Positions 1 through 8,854 of a DNA stretch of 64,000 bases are shown one piece after another. The stretch is from Ideonella sp. A 288. GTDB lineage: Bacteria > Pseudomonadota > Gammaproteobacteria > Burkholderiales > Burkholderiaceae_C. Under the pieces are notes generated by a model. The model searched no databases. It was not told the DNA's origin and was given only the letters and a program-made list of their open reading frames with translations. Position 1 is the first letter of the stretch. Every line of letters starts with the position of its first letter. Position numbers and translations under genes: made by a program. The stretch covers positions 62,001-126,000 of the forward strand of contig NZ_MWLO01000137.1 in assembly GCF_002198735.1 (NCBI RefSeq). The letters are read 5' to 3'.

Positions 1-420
1 TACAGCCTGCTCGAGCACGACACCGCCAAGCAGTTCGTCGACGAGTTTGCCGAGGTGGCGGTGGACGCCAGTCAGGTGATCTGGGTGGCCACGGCCAACG
101 ACGAGCGGGCGATTCCCGAGCCCATCCTCAACCGCGTCAACGTCTACACGGTGCAGGCGCCCGATCGCGACGCCGCCCGCACCATCGCGCGGCGGCTGTA
201 CGACAGCCTGCGCGCGCAGCACGACTGGGGCGAGCGCTTCGAGCCCGAGCCCAGCGAAGCGGTGCAGGAACGCATGGCCGAGCTCGCCCCGCGCGAAATG
301 CGCCGGGCCTGGATGACCGCCTTCGGCAATGCGCGCCTCGACGGCCGCGGCCGCATCGAGCCGCAGGATCTGCCGTCGGCGGGGGCGGGCAAGCGCGCAC
401 CGCCCGGGTTCGTGCACTGA
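1..420 (+). CDS. AAA family ATPase, C-terminal part (5' end outside window)
   Basis: The reading frame is open from base 1 and ends at a TGA at 418-420, so only the last 139 codons are present. The visible protein has a sensor-1-like stretch (VIWVATAND) followed by an arginine-finger-like segment (PEPILNRV). This is typical of the second half of an AAA+ module related to the ATPase part of Lon-type proteins. The C-terminal helical lid ends about 20 residues before a short Pro/Gly-rich tail. The Walker motifs would lie upstream of the window. The neighbour is a convergent chemoreceptor gene. The family is clear, but the substrate and exact role are not. Confidence 0.75.
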   Translation, partial: YSLLEHDTAKQFVDEFAEVAVDASQVIWVATANDERAIPEPILNRVNVYTVQAPDRDAARTIARRLYDSLRAQHDWGERFEPEPSEAVQERMAELAPREMRRAWMTAFGNARLDGRGRIEPQDLPSAGAGKRAPPGFVH

Positions 421-469
421 TCGGCCAGGGAGAGGGAGTACCTCGCCCGGCAGGGTCAGCCGGCGTCGA

Positions 470-2182
470 TTAGAACGTCTCCCAATCGGCGTCGGCGCTC
501 GGCTTGTTCTGGGCGGACGCCGGTTTGACCGGCCTCGGTGCGGCCGCTGCCGGCGATGCTGCGGCGGGCCGAGCGGCCGACGGCGCGGACACCGCCCGGG
601 ACGGCGCGCTGGCGCCGAACGACGACGCGCCGGACCCGAGCCGGAAGAAGCCCACCACCTCGGCCAGCGCATTGCCCTGGTGACGCAGGCTCTCGGCCGC
701 TGCGGCGCTCTCTTCCACCAGCGCCGCGTTCTGCTGCGTCACCTGGTCGAGTTGCGACACCGCGGTGCTGACCTGGTCGATGCCGCTGGTCTGTTCGGCG
801 GTCGCGCTGGAGATCTCGCCGATCAGGTCGGTGACGCGATTGACCTGCGCCACGATGTCGGTCATGGCCTGACCGGCCGCGCCGACCAGGCGGGTGCCGG
901 CCTCCACCTTGTCGACGCTGGCGCCGATCAGGGCCTTGATCTCGCGCGCCGCCTCGGCGCTTCGTTGGGCCAGCGAACGCACTTCGCCGGCCACCACCGC
1001 GAAGCCGCGGCCCTGCTCGCCGGCGCGGGCTGCTTCCACCGCAGCATTCAGCGCCAGGATGTTGGTCTGGAAGGCGATGCCGTCGATCACGCCGATGATG
1101 TCGGCGATCTTCTTCGACGACGCGCTGATGTCCTGCATCGTCGACACCACCTGGCCGACCACCTCGCCGCCCTTGGCCGCAGCGCCCGACGCCGACGCCG
1201 CCAGCTGGTTGGCCTGCTGCGCGGTGTCGGCGTTGTGGCGCACGGTGCTGCTCAGCTCCTCCATCGACGAGGCGGTCTGCTGCAGGTTGCTGGCCTGCTG
1301 CTCGGTGCGCTGGCTGAGGTCGGTGTTGCCGGCCGCGATCTGCGTCGCGCCGGTGGCGATCGAGTCGCTGCTGGCGCGCACCCGGCCCACGATGCCGGAC
1401 AGGCCGGACTGCATACGGGCCATCGCCGCGACGATGCTGGATTCGTCGCCGGGCGCCACATGGATCGCATGGCCGAGATCGCCCTCGGCGACCGCGTTGG
1501 CCAGCCGCACCACCTCGGACGGCTCGCCGCCGAGCTGCCGTGTCACCGACCGTGACACCGCCCAGGCGAGCCCGGCACCGGCCACCAGGCCGATGGCCAG
1601 CAGCGCGGAGGACAGCCACAACATCGCCTGGTAGCGGGCCTGGCCCTCGACGTAGAGCTTCTCGGCCTCGTTGACCTGCAGGGCCACCAGTTCGCCCATG
1701 GTCTTGTCGGCCTGGCCAGACAAACCCGGCGCCAGCTCCAGCACGATGCGGCGCGCGGAGGCGGCATCGCCCGCGCGAAGCGCCGCCAGGGCAGGCTTGA
1801 TGGCCTCCGACACGAAGCGGCCCCGGGCCGCGGCGTAGGTCGTGGCCAGCACCTTCTCCGCGTCGGTCAGGTAAGTCGCCGAATAGGCCGCCCACACCTT
1901 GGTGATGGCGGCCGCGTTGGCCTCGACCTCGGTCAGTCGCGCCGGCACCGCTGGTGCCGCCGGGTCGGCCACGGCCGCCGTCAGGTGCTGCAGGTTGCGG
2001 AGCATGCGGTCGCGTGCCTCGCCCAGCTGACCGAGGGCCACGGTGCGGTCCTCGTACATCGACTTCAGTGCAACGTCGGTCTGGTGCATGCCATACAACG
2101 CCACGCCACCGACGGACGCCAGCAGCACCAGCATCACAGCCGCCAGCATCGCGAGCCGCGCCCCAACCTTCATGCTCTGCAT
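470..2182 (-). CDS. Methyl-accepting chemotaxis protein with C-terminal DWETF tail
   Basis: This is a transmembrane chemoreceptor of 570 residues. A first membrane helix lies at about 8-30, a periplasmic four-helix-bundle-type sensor at about 31-185, a second membrane helix at about 188-210, then a HAMP domain and a long cytoplasmic signalling coiled coil. The conserved hairpin tip that contacts CheA/CheW ([20 protein letters not shown]) is intact near residues 363-385. The protein ends in DWETF, which resembles the NWETF tether for CheR/CheB, after a flexible Ala/Pro/Ser linker. The start at 2182 is chosen because GGAG lies 7 bases upstream; an in-frame ATG three codons later is the alternative. 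The ligand cannot be told from the sequence. The gene stands alone. Confidence 0.93.
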   Translation of the reverse strand: MQSMKVGARLAMLAAVMLVLLASVGGVALYGMHQTDVALKSMYEDRTVALGQLGEARDRMLRNLQHLTAAVADPAAPAVPARLTEVEANAAAITKVWAAYSATYLTDAEKVLATTYAAARGRFVSEAIKPALAALRAGDAASARRIVLELAPGLSGQADKTMGELVALQVNEAEKLYVEGQARYQAMLWLSSALLAIGLVAGAGLAWAVSRSVTRQLGGEPSEVVRLANAVAEGDLGHAIHVAPGDESSIVAAMARMQSGLSGIVGRVRASSDSIATGATQIAAGNTDLSQRTEQQASNLQQTASSMEELSSTVRHNADTAQQANQLAASASGAAAKGGEVVGQVVSTMQDISASSKKIADIIGVIDGIAFQTNILALNAAVEAARAGEQGRGFAVVAGEVRSLAQRSAEAAREIKALIGASVDKVEAGTRLVGAAGQAMTDIVAQVNRVTDLIGEISSATAEQTSGIDQVSTAVSQLDQVTQQNAALVEESAAAAESLRHQGNALAEVVGFFRLGSGASSFGASAPSRAVSAPSAARPAAASPAAAAPRPVKPASAQNKPSADADWETF

Positions 2183-2326
2183 CGTCTCGCTCCAAACAAG
2201 GATTGACCCGGCAGGCACATTCGATCCCGCCAACCGGGGAATCGGCTTCGGCACGCCCACCTTGAGCGCCACAGCGCCCCGCCACATGATCTTGGTCAAC
2301 GCCCGACCACCCCGGGGCCGCACCCT

Positions 2327-3250
2327 ATGATCGACGGCATGCCCATGGCCCCCCCCGACCGGCTGGTGATCGCGCTGTCGTCGCGTGCCCTGTTCGACTT
2401 CGAAGAAGAGAACCGGGTCTTCGAAGGCGGCGACGACCACGCCTACATGCGGCTGCAGCTGGCCCGGCTGGATCAGCCGGCGCAGCCAGGCGTGGCGTTC
2501 TCGCTGGCGCGCAAGCTGGTGGCCTTCAACCGCGGTTGCCCCGGGCGGGTGGAGGTGGTGATCCTGTCGCGCAACGACCCGGTGTCGGGCCTGCGCGTGT
2601 TCCGCTCCTGCCAGCACTACGGTCTGGGCGTCGAGCGGGGGGTGTTCACCCGCGGCGAGGCGCCGTGGCGCTACCTGCGGCCGCTGGCCGCGCAGTTGTT
2701 CCTGTCGGCCAACGAGGCCGATGTGCGCTCGGCGTTGGAGGCCGGCGTGCCCGCCGCGCGCGTGCTGCCGCATGGCGCGCGCGCGTCGGATGGCCACCCC
2801 AACGAAGTGCGCATCGCCTTCGACGGCGACGCGGTGCTGTTTTCCGACGAGGCCGAACGGGTCTACCAGCGCGACGGGCTCGATGCCTTCCAGCGCCATG
2901 AAACGAGCCAGGCCACCACGCCGCTGGCCGCCGGGCCGTTCAAGCCGCTGCTGCAGGCCTTGCAGCGGCTGCGCCAGATGGCCGACCCGGCCGACCCCGC
3001 CGGCATGCGCGTGCGCACCGCGCTGGTCACCGCCCGCAGCGCCCCGGCGCACGAACGCGCCATCCGCACGCTGATGGATTGGCGCATCGAGGTCGACGAG
3101 GCGATGTTCCTCGGCGGCCTGCCGAAGGGCGAGTTCCTGCGCGAGTTCGAGCCGGACTTCTTCTTCGACGACCAGACCCGCCATGTGGAGGGCGCGGCGC
3201 CGCACGTGCCCGCCGGCCACGTGGCCGCGGGCGTGTCCAACGAGCGGTGA
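2327..3250 (+). CDS. 5'-nucleotidase (cytosolic NT5C1-like family)
   Basis: The protein of 307 residues matches the cytosolic 5'-nucleotidase family (Pfam 5_nucleotid, PF06189) along its length. Features include the N-terminal segment [17 protein letters not shown], the DDHAYMRLQ stretch, the VVILSRNDP region and the C-terminal FFFDDQTRH motif with its paired aspartates. Members remove the 5' phosphate from nucleoside monophosphates. A signal peptide is absent, so the protein should be cytoplasmic. It is convergent with the end of the acetoin operon, only 10 bases away, and its own promoter must lie in the 144-base gap shared with the chemoreceptor gene. The start at the first ATG gives a few extra residues; Met5 and Met7 are alternatives. 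Confidence 0.88.
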   Translation: MIDGMPMAPPDRLVIALSSRALFDFEEENRVFEGGDDHAYMRLQLARLDQPAQPGVAFSLARKLVAFNRGCPGRVEVVILSRNDPVSGLRVFRSCQHYGLGVERGVFTRGEAPWRYLRPLAAQLFLSANEADVRSALEAGVPAARVLPHGARASDGHPNEVRIAFDGDAVLFSDEAERVYQRDGLDAFQRHETSQATTPLAAGPFKPLLQALQRLRQMADPADPAGMRVRTALVTARSAPAHERAIRTLMDWRIEVDEAMFLGGLPKGEFLREFEPDFFFDDQTRHVEGAAPHVPAGHVAAGVSNER

Positions 3251-3260
3251 GCGCCGTCGC

Positions 3261-3569
3261 TCAGGTGCTCAGCGCGCGGCCCAGCCGCTCCTGCACCTTG
3301 GCGGTCTTGGACTTCAGCCGCCCGGCCGGGCCGGCGCGGTAGTCCACCTTCATGTGCACGCCGACGCGCGCGTAGTCGGCGGCGAGCAGTTCGAAGCACT
3401 GCGTCACCACGCCCATCACCTCGGCCCATTCGCCTTCGAGGATGGTGCCCATCGGCGTCAGCTGGTAGGGCACGCCGCTGCGGTCGATGAGGTCGAGCAC
3501 CCGCGCCACATGGGCACTGACGCTCTCGCCCTGGCCAGCCGGGGCGATCGAGAATTCGAGCAGGACCAT
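3261..3569 (-). CDS. MTH1187-family thiamine-binding protein (DUF77)
   Basis: This small protein of 102 residues has the MTH1187/YkoF-type ferredoxin-like fold signature. The N-terminal strand [11 protein letters not shown] is followed by the conserved [14 protein letters not shown] segment, and then by helix-strand repeats. The family (PF01910) is known to bind thiamine. Here it is the last gene of the acetoin dehydrogenase operon, 16 bases after the lipoate-ligase-like gene. Acetoin dehydrogenase E1 needs thiamine diphosphate, so the link to the pathway is plausible, though it is inferred from position. It probably acts as a cytoplasmic oligomer. Confidence 0.85.
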   Translation of the reverse strand: MVLLEFSIAPAGQGESVSAHVARVLDLIDRSGVPYQLTPMGTILEGEWAEVMGVVTQCFELLAADYARVGVHMKVDYRAGPAGRLKSKTAKVQERLGRALST

Positions 3570-3585
3570 TCAGGTCTCCTTCATG

Positions 3586-4380
3586 TCAAGGTTCGGTCGA
3601 TCCGCAGGTTGCCAAGGGCGGCAGCACGCGGGCAAATTGCTCAGCGAGCAGATGGCGGCAACGCGCGCCGAGGTCGGCGGGGGCGCGCTCCTGCCGGTGT
3701 GCCGAGCACCACGCCTGCGCCACCGTGGTCAACGCGTCGGCACGATAGCAGCGGCCGGACGGCAGCGCGGCTTCGAAGGCGTTGGCCTCGTCGGTGAGTT
3801 GCACCGGGTCGGCGTCGACCAGCAGCACTGCATGCGCCAGCGCCACCGGCACGCCGTCGATGCGCCGCCACGACTGCGCTGTGCCGACCAGCTTGCGGCC
3901 ATCCACCGCCAGGTTGTAGCGGCCGTCGCAGAACGAACCCTCCACCGGCTGCGCCGACGCCGCGATGCCCAGCCGCGACAGCGCGGCGGCCAGGCCGTCG
4001 CACAGGTCGCGGTAGACGCCATCGGTGTCGACCGGCGCCGCAGCAGGCGCCACCGGACCGCGCCACACCAGGCTGAGGTTCAACACACCCGGTCCCTGCG
4101 GCACGAGGCCGCCGCCGGACGCGCGCACGTGCACCGGCCGGCCCGCGGCGGCCCAGCGTTCGCGGGCCGCCACCCAGCCGGGCTGGCGCTCGTAGCTGCG
4201 CGGCACCACCAGCCCCGCCGCGCCTTGCCACAACTGCGCCAGCGCCCGGCCGTGAAGGGCCACCTCGCGCATCCAGTCGGCCTCGGCGGCGATGCCGTCG
4301 GCCAGCGGCCGCTCGTGCACCGCCACGAAGCCGAAGGTCGGCAGGCCCATGTCAGGGGTCTGCCGATGATCGTGCGCCAC
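3586..4380 (-). CDS. Lipoate--protein ligase-like enzyme (BPL/LplA fold)
   Basis: The protein of 264 residues resembles LplA/LipM-type biotin/lipoate transferases. Recognisable parts are VVPRSYERQPGW, the glycine-rich RASGGGLVPQGPGVLNLSL strand-loop, the SFCDGRYNLAVDGRKLVGTAQSW segment (family KxxGxAQ-type lysine) and a short C-terminal helix. Such enzymes attach lipoate or octanoate to the lipoyl domain of 2-oxoacid-type dehydrogenase E2 subunits. The gene follows acoC by 8 bases, so its natural client is probably the AcoC lipoyl domain. The start is uncertain: a GTG at 4380 is given here, but an ATG at 4350 would remove ten weakly conserved residues. Confidence 0.82.
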   Translation of the reverse strand: MAHDHRQTPDMGLPTFGFVAVHERPLADGIAAEADWMREVALHGRALAQLWQGAAGLVVPRSYERQPGWVAARERWAAAGRPVHVRASGGGLVPQGPGVLNLSLVWRGPVAPAAAPVDTDGVYRDLCDGLAAALSRLGIAASAQPVEGSFCDGRYNLAVDGRKLVGTAQSWRRIDGVPVALAHAVLLVDADPVQLTDEANAFEAALPSGRCYRADALTTVAQAWCSAHRQERAPADLGARCRHLLAEQFARVLPPLATCGSTEP

Positions 4381-4388
4381 CCATCACG

Positions 4389-5516
4389 TCAGCTTCCGAC
4401 ATGGGTCTTCAGCAGCGCATTCACCTCGTTGGCCCGCTCCATCATCGTCATGTGGCCGGTGGCGTCGAACACCTGCACCGTGGCACCGGCCGGGGCGTTG
4501 CCGGCATGCGCGGCCGGGATGATGCGGTCCTCGCGACCCCACACCACCAGCACCGGCTTGCCGGTGGATTCGAGCTCGCGCGCCGGCAGTTCGGCCTGTC
4601 GGCCACCGCCGAACAGCGCAGCGCCCAGTTGGGCCAGCACGGCGTCCACGCCGTCGAGGCGCTTGTACTTCAGCACGTCGTCGACCATCTGCCGACTCAC
4701 CAGAGTCGGGTCGGCGAACAGTTGCTCCAGCACGGGCTTGAGATCGCGCCTCGACTGCGCCGCGGCAAAGCCCTCGGTGTAGCCGCTGTTGATCTCGTCG
4801 CCCAGGCCGGCGCTGTTGACCAGCGCCACGCTGGCGACGCGCTGCGGCGCGGACAGCGCCATCTGCGCGGCGATGGCGCCGCCCATCGAATGGCCCACCG
4901 CATGCACCCGCTCGACGTCCAGCGCATCCATGAAACGCAGCACGAACGCGGCCAGCCCGGCGATGGAGGCCTCGGGCACCCGCGCGTCGCTCTGCCCGTG
5001 GCCGGGCAGGTCGAGCGCGATCACCGGTGAATGCTCGGCCGCGGCGTCCAGGTTGAACAGCCAGTTGTCGAGGTCGCCGCCGAAGCCGTGGATGAAGAGC
5101 ACCGGCACCGCGCCGGGCGCGAAGTCGCCGCGCCTGGCATGGCGGATGCGCAGCCCGTCGACCTCCACGTGGGCATAGGCCGGCTCGGCGTCCTCGTCGT
5201 CGCTGGCGGCGGCCGGCACCACATAGGCAGCGATGTACGCGTCCAGATCGACCTCGGGCACCTCGGGCCGCGCCATCACGCCCAGCAGCGCCTTGACCGG
5301 CAGTGTCTCGCCGGGCTGGGCCACCTTGCGCCGCAGCAGGCCGGCGTCGGGCGCCTCCACGGCATTGGCGATCTTGTCGGTCTCGACGTCGAGGATGGGC
5401 GTGCCCACCGCGATGTCGGTGCCCTCCTCGACCAGCCAGTCCATGACCGTGCCCTCCTTCATCGACAGCCCCCACTTGGGCATGACGATGGGGGTGATGG
5501 CGGCAGCGTCGCTCAT
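4389..5516 (-). CDS. acoC: Acetoin dehydrogenase E2 component AcoC (dihydrolipoamide acetyltransferase)
   Basis: AcoC has 375 residues. An N-terminal lipoyl domain at about 9-83 carries the lipoylation lysine in the DVETDKIANAVE motif. After an acidic linker comes an alpha/beta-hydrolase domain at about 120-370, with the nucleophile elbow GHSMGG and the late histidine in ATGHMTMM. This lipoyl plus hydrolase-fold layout is typical of acetoin-system E2 proteins and differs from pyruvate dehydrogenase E2. The enzyme takes the acetyl group released from acetoin onto CoA. The start codon overlaps the acoB stop as TGATG, which indicates translational coupling. The downstream gene is a lipoate ligase homologue. 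Confidence 0.95.
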   Translation of the reverse strand: MSDAAAITPIVMPKWGLSMKEGTVMDWLVEEGTDIAVGTPILDVETDKIANAVEAPDAGLLRRKVAQPGETLPVKALLGVMARPEVPEVDLDAYIAAYVVPAAASDDEDAEPAYAHVEVDGLRIRHARRGDFAPGAVPVLFIHGFGGDLDNWLFNLDAAAEHSPVIALDLPGHGQSDARVPEASIAGLAAFVLRFMDALDVERVHAVGHSMGGAIAAQMALSAPQRVASVALVNSAGLGDEINSGYTEGFAAAQSRRDLKPVLEQLFADPTLVSRQMVDDVLKYKRLDGVDAVLAQLGAALFGGGRQAELPARELESTGKPVLVVWGREDRIIPAAHAGNAPAGATVQVFDATGHMTMMERANEVNALLKTHVGS

Positions 5517-6532
5517 CAGTTGCGGCCTCCGGCCATCGTGCGCTTGACGGCCGCCACGATCTGCCCGGCGCTGGGGATGTAGGCATCTTCCAGCACCGGC
5601 GAGAACGGCACCGGTGCGTGCGGCGCCGAGACCATCTCGATCGGCCCCTTCAGCGCGCTGAAGGCCTGCTGCGCCACCTGGGCCGAGATGTCGCAGGCGA
5701 TGTTGCAGCGCGGATTGGCCTCGTCCACGCAGACCAGACGGCCGGTCTTGGTGACGCTCTCGAGCACCGTGTCCATGTCCAGCGGGCTGAGGGTGCGCAG
5801 GTCGATCACCTCGCACTCGACACCCTCCTTGGCCAGCGTGGCCGCGGCCTCCAGCGAGCGGTGCACCATCATCCCGTAGGTGACGATGGACACGGTCTTG
5901 CCCTCGCGCACCACGTTGGCCTCGCCGAATGGGATGGTGTACAGGCCTTCGGGCACCTCGCCTTCCAGGCCGTACAGGTTCTTGTGCTCGAGGAAGATCA
6001 CCGGGTCGTTGTCGCGGATGCTCTGGATGAGCAGGCCCTTGGTGTCGTACGGCGTGCTCGGACACACCACCTTCAGGCCCGGGATGTGGGCGAACAGCGG
6101 CGTGAGCATCTGGCTGTGCTGGGCCGCCGCGCGGAAGCCCGCGCCGCACATCGCGCGGATGACCACCGGCGTCTCGGCCTTGCCGCCGAACATGTACTTG
6201 AACTTGGCGGCCTGGTTGAAGATCTGGTCGAAACACACGCCCATGAAGTCGACGAACATCAGTTCGGCCACCGGGCGCATGCCGCAGGCCGCAGCACCGA
6301 TGGCCGCGCCGATGTAGGCGCTCTCGGACAGCGGCGTGTCGAGCAGGCGGTCGCCATGCTTGGCGTACAGGCCTTTGGTGACGCCGAGCACCCCGCCCCA
6401 GGCGTCGAGCTCGCCGTTGCCGCCGGCGCCGCCGACGATGTCCTCGCCCATCATGATCACCGAGGGGTCGCGCGCCATTTCCTGGTCGATCGCCTCGTTG
6501 ATCGCCTGCTTCATGCTGATCTTGCGTGCCAT
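5516..6532 (-). CDS. acoB: Acetoin dehydrogenase E1 beta subunit AcoB
   Basis: The protein of 338 residues is the transketolase-like beta subunit of a two-subunit E1. It contains the N-terminal MGEDIVGGAGG segment, the pyrimidine-binding region DTPLSESAYIGAAIGAA, the cation-site region around GFRAAAQHSQ, and a C-terminal transketolase domain with VVCPSTPYDTKGLL and RTLSPLD. Together with AcoA it cleaves acetoin in a TPP-dependent reaction and passes the two-carbon unit to AcoC. It starts with MARKISMKQAINEA at 6532, preceded by a purine-rich AGAGGAGACACG ribosome-binding region. Twenty bases separate it from acoA. Confidence 0.96.
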   Translation of the reverse strand: MARKISMKQAINEAIDQEMARDPSVIMMGEDIVGGAGGNGELDAWGGVLGVTKGLYAKHGDRLLDTPLSESAYIGAAIGAAACGMRPVAELMFVDFMGVCFDQIFNQAAKFKYMFGGKAETPVVIRAMCGAGFRAAAQHSQMLTPLFAHIPGLKVVCPSTPYDTKGLLIQSIRDNDPVIFLEHKNLYGLEGEVPEGLYTIPFGEANVVREGKTVSIVTYGMMVHRSLEAAATLAKEGVECEVIDLRTLSPLDMDTVLESVTKTGRLVCVDEANPRCNIACDISAQVAQQAFSALKGPIEMVSAPHAPVPFSPVLEDAYIPSAGQIVAAVKRTMAGGRN

Positions 6533-6552
6533 GTCGTGTCTCCTCTTCGCTC

Positions 6553-7548
6553 TCAATACTTGACGTAGACGTCGGTGGTCAGGTCGGCCAGCGTCGGCTG
6601 CGGCGCGGCCTTGGCCTCGGCCACGGCGCGCTCGATCAGCCCCAGCACCTCGTGGTCGATCGCCGTCAGTTCGGCAGCGCCGATCACGCCAGCGCCGGTG
6701 ACGGCGGCGGCGAACTTCTTCAGGCAGTCCTTGTTGGCACGGTTGTCCTCGATCTCGCCGGCACCGCGGTAGGTCTGCGCATCGCCCTCGAAGTGGCCGT
6801 GGAAGCGCACCATCTTGCATTCGAGCAGCGAGGGGCCACCGCCTTCGCGAGCCCGCTTGATGATCTCGCCAGCGGCCTCGTACACCGCGAAGAAGTCGGT
6901 GCCGTCCACCGTGACGCCGGGCAGTCCGAAGCCGGCGGCGCGGTCGACGTAGCTGTCCACCGCCGTGCCGTACTCGCGCGAGGTGCTCTCGGCGTAGCCG
7001 TTGTTCTCGACGACGAAGATCGCCGGCAGGTTCCACACCGCGGCCAGGTTCAGGCTCTCGAGGAAGGTGCCCTGGTTGCTGGCACCGTCGCCGACGAAGC
7101 TGATCGCCACGTCGCTGGGCCCGCCCTTCTTGGCGCGGTACTTGGCGGCCAGCGCGGCGCCGCAGACCAGCGGCGCGCCGGCACCGAGGATGCCGTTGGC
7201 GCCCATCATGCCCTTGCTCAGGTCGGCGATGTGCATCGAGCCGCCCTTGCCCTCGCAACTGCCGCCCTTGCGCCCGTAGATCTCCTTCATCATGGCCATC
7301 GGGTCGACGCCCTTGGCGATGCAGTGGCCGTGGCCGCGGTGGGTGCTGGCGATGCGGTCGCTGGCGCCCAGGTGCATCATGATCCCGGTGCCCGCCGCCT
7401 CTTCGCCGGCGTACAGGTGCACGAAGCCGGGGATGTCGCCGCGGCTGAAGTCGATGTGCAGCCGATCCTCGAATTCGCGGATCGTTCGCATCGTGCGATA
7501 GGCCTGGAGCAGCTGCTCCTTGTTCAACGGGAACGGGTTGCCTGCCAT
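6553..7548 (-). CDS. acoA: Acetoin dehydrogenase E1 alpha subunit AcoA
   Basis: The protein of 331 residues is the thiamine-diphosphate-binding E1 alpha subunit. The TPP motif runs from GDGASNQGTFLE to VVENNGYAEST, with the phosphorylation-loop-like YRGAGEIEDN further on. HRGHGHCIAKG and GKGGSMHIAD are typical of the dehydrogenase E1 family. AcoA is the second gene of the operon, 21 bases after acoX. No dihydrolipoamide dehydrogenase (E3) gene accompanies the set in this window, so the complex probably shares an E3 encoded elsewhere. The start at MAGNPFPLNKEQLL follows a strong GAGGAGAC ribosome-binding region. Confidence 0.96.
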   Translation of the reverse strand: MAGNPFPLNKEQLLQAYRTMRTIREFEDRLHIDFSRGDIPGFVHLYAGEEAAGTGIMMHLGASDRIASTHRGHGHCIAKGVDPMAMMKEIYGRKGGSCEGKGGSMHIADLSKGMMGANGILGAGAPLVCGAALAAKYRAKKGGPSDVAISFVGDGASNQGTFLESLNLAAVWNLPAIFVVENNGYAESTSREYGTAVDSYVDRAAGFGLPGVTVDGTDFFAVYEAAGEIIKRAREGGGPSLLECKMVRFHGHFEGDAQTYRGAGEIEDNRANKDCLKKFAAAVTGAGVIGAAELTAIDHEVLGLIERAVAEAKAAPQPTLADLTTDVYVKY

Positions 7549-7569
7549 GTCTTGTCTCCTCGAGGGGGG

Positions 7570-8646
7570 TCAACGGACGGAAGTGCGGAGCAACCCCTCG
7601 CATGCCGCCAGGTGCATGCAACGGGCCACGTCCACGGTGGAAAAAGCGTTCTCGCGCAGGGTGGCGGTGACGCGCTGGCCGGGTTCGAAGCCCAGCTCGC
7701 GTTCGCCATCCAGCGCCACGGTACCGGCCTCGTGCGCCACCACCAGCGGCTCGTTGGCCACCATGCGCTGCCAGCTGGCGATGGGCACCGGCCGCACCAT
7801 GCCCGGCGCGATCGGCGCGTTCAGCGCCAGCAGGGCGTGGGCGGCGTCGGCCGCCATCTCGATGGCCAGGCCGCCGCTCTGTTGGCGGCCCACGGGCTCG
7901 AGCAGCCCGCCGATGGCCGACAGGCCGATGCACTGCGGATCGGCGAACGCGAGGTAGGCCGCCAGCAGCGATTCGGGCTTCCAGATGGCGCGCGCGCCGA
8001 CGTAGCGGTCGCTGCTGATCACCGCGTCGACGATGGCGATGTCGCTCTGGACGCGGCCGTTCGATTCGATGGTCACCTCCACCAGCTTGTGCATCGCCAG
8101 CGCCTGCTCGGCCGGCAGGCGCCCGCTGGCGTACAGCCCGGCCGCCATGCCGGTGATGGTGGGCTCGCGCATCTCGGGGAAGGCGTTGTTGGTGCCGGTG
8201 GACAGGCCGGCGATCGGGATGCGGGCGCCGCAGCGCAGCAGTTCGCGCACCACCGCGCGGTGGGTGCCGTCGCCGCCCAGCACCACGATGGCGGCCACGC
8301 CGGCCTCGACCATCAGGCGCGTGGCCGCGAAGGTGTCGTCCACGGTGGACGTGGTGTCCATGTCGAGGAACTGCAGCGCGGGGTACAGGCTGGTGTGGTT
8401 CGCCTGCTCCTTCTCGCGCTTGAGCGTGCGCTCGAGCCCGTAACGGATGCCGCCACGGTCGGGCATCATCAGGGCGTGGGTCACGCCGCAGGCCGCCGCC
8501 GCGCCCAACACCCGCAGCACGATGTTCACGCGGTCGCTGATCTGCAGGTTGCCGGCATTGGCCACCACGCGGCGGATGTCGCGGGCCGAGACCGGGTTGG
8601 CGATCACGCCGATGGGGGCGGGCCCGCTGGGCGACCGATGGGTCAA
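7570..8646 (-). CDS. acoX: Acetoin catabolism protein AcoX (NAD-kinase-like fold), TTG start
   Basis: AcoX has 358 residues and carries the GGDGT motif of the ATP-NAD kinase superfamily at residues 124-128, plus a second glycine-rich stretch (GLSTGTNNAFPE). It is regularly found at the head of aco operons, but its biochemical role is unsettled. The frame has no suitable ATG. A TTG at 8644-8646 is chosen because GGAG lies 5-8 bases upstream and the protein then begins with MTHRSPSGPAPIG, just before the conserved VIANPVSARDIRR. Transcription should begin from the sigma-54-type promoter about 25 bases upstream. A non-ATG start may lower its output relative to acoAB. Confidence 0.9.
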   Translation of the reverse strand: MTHRSPSGPAPIGVIANPVSARDIRRVVANAGNLQISDRVNIVLRVLGAAAACGVTHALMMPDRGGIRYGLERTLKREKEQANHTSLYPALQFLDMDTTSTVDDTFAATRLMVEAGVAAIVVLGGDGTHRAVVRELLRCGARIPIAGLSTGTNNAFPEMREPTITGMAAGLYASGRLPAEQALAMHKLVEVTIESNGRVQSDIAIVDAVISSDRYVGARAIWKPESLLAAYLAFADPQCIGLSAIGGLLEPVGRQQSGGLAIEMAADAAHALLALNAPIAPGMVRPVPIASWQRMVANEPLVVAHEAGTVALDGERELGFEPGQRVTATLRENAFSTVDVARCMHLAACEGLLRTSVR

Positions 8647-8682
8647 TGCGCTCTCCTGGGGGCTGAAGCAGCCCAGTGAATC

Positions 8683-8697
8683 GCAATCGACATGCCA
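8683..8697 (-). promoter_or_regulatory. Sigma-54 (-24/-12) promoter of acoXABC
   Basis: Read on the minus strand the site is TGGCATGTCGATTGC. It has the invariant GG and GC dinucleotides at the correct 10-base separation and a TTGC -12 element, so it is a close match to TGGCACG-N4-TTGC. It lies between acoR and acoX, with the predicted transcription start about 25 bases before the TTG of acoX. The AcoR gene encodes a sigma-54 activator, which supports the call. Confidence 0.85.
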
Positions 8698-8788
8698 CGC
8701 AGCACGCTGCACCGCAGCAGGTGCGCAGGTCCGCGCCAGGCCACGCGGATTCGCCGTGGGCACCCCGTGTGCTGGCGCACCGCAGCAA

Positions 8789-8828
8789 TGTCACGCCGTG
8801 ACAGGTGTCACAGGTCCGCCCTGTGACA
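8789..8828 (-). promoter_or_regulatory. Two tandem palindromes, probable AcoR upstream activator sites
   Basis: Two perfect inverted repeats share the half-site TGTCAC/GTGACA. The first, at 8789-8803, is TGTCAC-GCC-GTGACA. The second, at 8806-8828, has 9-base arms (TGTCACAGG and CCTGTGACA) around TCCGC. They lie 92-145 bases upstream of the -24/-12 element, the usual place for enhancers of sigma-54 activators, and immediately after the acoR stop. That AcoR is the protein that binds is inferred. Confidence 0.75.
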
Positions 8829-8854
8829 GTCGCAGCGCGCGCCGGCCTGCGGGG

